7,678 nt of DNA, from contig JAPTUI010000048.1 of the NCBI GenBank assembly GCA_028067895.1, positions 1-7,678 of the forward strand. Direction: 5' to 3'. This DNA comes from Pseudomonadota bacterium (GTDB taxonomy: Bacteria > Pseudomonadota > Gammaproteobacteria > Steroidobacterales > Steroidobacteraceae). Position numbers and translations under genes: made by a program. Positions 5,788 through 7,678 of the stretch are shown here, one piece after another. The first letter of the stretch is position 1. Every line of letters begins with the position of its first letter. Under the pieces are notes generated by a model. That model ran no database searches. It saw nothing but the letters and a program-made list of their open reading frames with translations, and was not told the DNA's origin.

Positions 5788-7678
<1,891 letters not shown>

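Overview
This is a compact, high-GC bacterial chromosome segment. It looks gammaproteobacterial: RluB, the tRNA-Tyr and the serine O-succinyltransferase-type MetX most resemble Xanthomonadales and neighbouring orders. That placement rests on remembered protein similarity, not on a search. Almost every base is assigned to a gene, and no non-coding stretch exceeds about 140 bases. No insertion sequence, phage gene, CRISPR array or attachment-site duplication was seen.

Layout, left to right. Positions 47-132 (minus) hold a tRNA-Tyr(GTA) with encoded CCA and its own strong promoter. Upstream of it on the same strand is rluB, a 23S rRNA pseudouridine synthase. A divergent gap of about 135 bases leads to a plus-strand pair, a CysK-type cysteine synthase and a MetX-family acyltransferase, overlapping by four bases. 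The acyltransferase reads as a serine O-succinyltransferase, so the pair is probably a two-step serine-to-cysteine pathway through O-succinylserine instead of the usual CysE route. Next come a small single-domain PilZ protein (probable cyclic-di-GMP receptor) and an alkylation-repair pair: an Ada N-terminal/AraC/AlkA fusion overlapping (ATGA) an ogt methyltransferase gene. A perfect 19-bp hairpin sits between ogt and a converging gene for a large BNR/Asp-box beta-propeller protein, whose N-terminus lies beyond the right edge.

The two plus-strand pairs are each tightly coupled and each makes biochemical sense. The acyltransferase makes the activated serine that the synthase consumes. The fusion protein senses methyl-phosphotriesters and removes alkylated bases, while Ogt repairs O6-alkylguanine directly. 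I found no convincing new system. The points most worth checking are the predicted O-succinylserine route, the Ada-AlkA/Ogt arrangement, the symmetric hairpin without a U-tract, and an inverted repeat over the candidate pilZ -10 element.
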